64,000 nucleotides of DNA from Alphaproteobacteria bacterium (lineage in GTDB: Bacteria; Pseudomonadota; Alphaproteobacteria; Sphingomonadales; JAKSBY01): contig JAJFIV010000015.1 in the NCBI GenBank assembly GCA_021774625.1, positions 30,167 to 94,166 on the forward strand. The letters are read 5' to 3'. Positions within the stretch are counted from its first letter, which is position 1; the number at the start of each line of letters is the position of its first letter. Below are positions 63,770 to 64,000 of this stretch, piece after piece. Under the pieces are notes generated by a model. That model saw nothing but the letters and a program-made list of their open reading frames with translations, searched no databases and was not told the DNA's origin. Both the position numbers and the translations under genes were made by a program.

Positions 63770-64000
63770 AATTGGGAGTATGCTTCTCGATGTACTGAAG
63801 TATGATATCATCGGTCACCGCTCCGCTTGTTGTCGAGAAATAGCCGCGAGCCCAGAAATGACGCCCCCAGTACTTCCGGCGCAATTCCGGAAACTCCATC
63901 TGCACCTTGCGTGATGTGCGCCCCTTGATCCGCCGCATCACACCGCTCACCGACAGGTGCGGCGGGATCGACACAAACATATGAACGTGATCCGATGACA
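63750..64000 (-). CDS. tnpA: IS200/IS605-family transposase TnpA, C-terminal part (cut by window edge)
   Basis: The open frame runs from base 64000 to the stop at 63750 and covers the end of a Y1 HUH transposase. DHVHMFVSIPP carries the HUH motif (HVH) near the window edge. The helix with the catalytic Tyr is DIILQYIEKH, after WARGYFSTTSGAVT. The HUH residues and the Tyr are both intact in the visible part. The N-terminus and left end lie outside the window. Confidence 0.9.
   Translation of the reverse strand, partial: SSDHVHMFVSIPPHLSVSGVMRRIKGRTSRKVQMEFPELRRKYWGRHFWARGYFSTTSGAVTDDIILQYIEKHTPNSTGISR

Noticed and set aside
1..64000. CRISPR arrays, tRNA or rRNA genes
   Set aside because: No short regularly spaced repeats and no tRNA- or rRNA-like segments were recognised by eye; a covariance-model search would be needed for certainty.

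Overview
The window is a compact, roughly 55% GC, Gram-negative chromosome segment that reads as alphaproteobacterial. Supporting signs are the long PstC/PstA forms, CtrA-type TTAA-N7-TTAA boxes, and the order lptD-surA-pdxA-rsmA beside gmk, yicC and mltG. A marine or aquatic lineage that carries exosortase A is likely (Emcibacter/Kordiimonas-like or sphingomonad-like), but the exact order is inference. No rRNA, tRNA or CRISPR array was seen.

Left part (1-13.6 kb). A partial glmU lies divergent from a HAD phosphatase. Next, on the minus strand, comes a small cassette: a Tat-signal peptide gene, a PqqD-like protein, an HprK-like kinase and a nucleotidyltransferase. It resembles a peptide-modification system without a cyclase. 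A complete phosphate module follows: phoR, pstSCAB, phoU, phoB. It has a triple-repeat Pho box before pstS and an antisense DUF3309 gene between phoR and pstS. A 349-bp AT-rich gap with overlapping CtrA-type boxes precedes a 92-residue membrane protein.

Central part (12.8-47.9 kb). This is a large exosortase A (XrtA/EpsH) exopolysaccharide locus. A minus-strand operon holds the core set in classical order: export lipoprotein, chain-length determinant, tyrosine autokinase, outer-membrane protein, ATPase, deacetylase, FemAB protein, glycosyltransferase, exosortase-EpsI fusion, amidotransferase. A trypsin-like protease follows. A second minus-strand group holds an AMP-forming ligase, a PLP decarboxylase and an asparagine-synthase-like protein that has lost its glutaminase motifs. 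The divergent plus-strand group holds acyltransferases, a DegT-like aminotransferase, an acyl carrier protein, two alpha/beta hydrolases with non-serine nucleophile elbows, an O-antigen-ligase-like protein, a UDP-GlcNAc 2-epimerase, a flippase, glycosyltransferases and a second deacetylase. Together these could build, decorate, polymerise and export a polysaccharide and process PEP-CTERM proteins. No PEP-CTERM substrate, priming glycosyltransferase or PrsK/PrsR regulator is visible here, so those must lie elsewhere.

Right part (47.9-64 kb). A membrane/coiled-coil protein of unknown function is followed by a 164-bp element with perfect 56-bp inverted arms. Then come housekeeping genes: ndk, an ABC-F ATPase, a small membrane protein, holC, pepA, lptD, surA, pdxA, rsmA, gmk, yicC, an SDR and mltG. 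The window ends inside an IS200/IS605-type tnpA.
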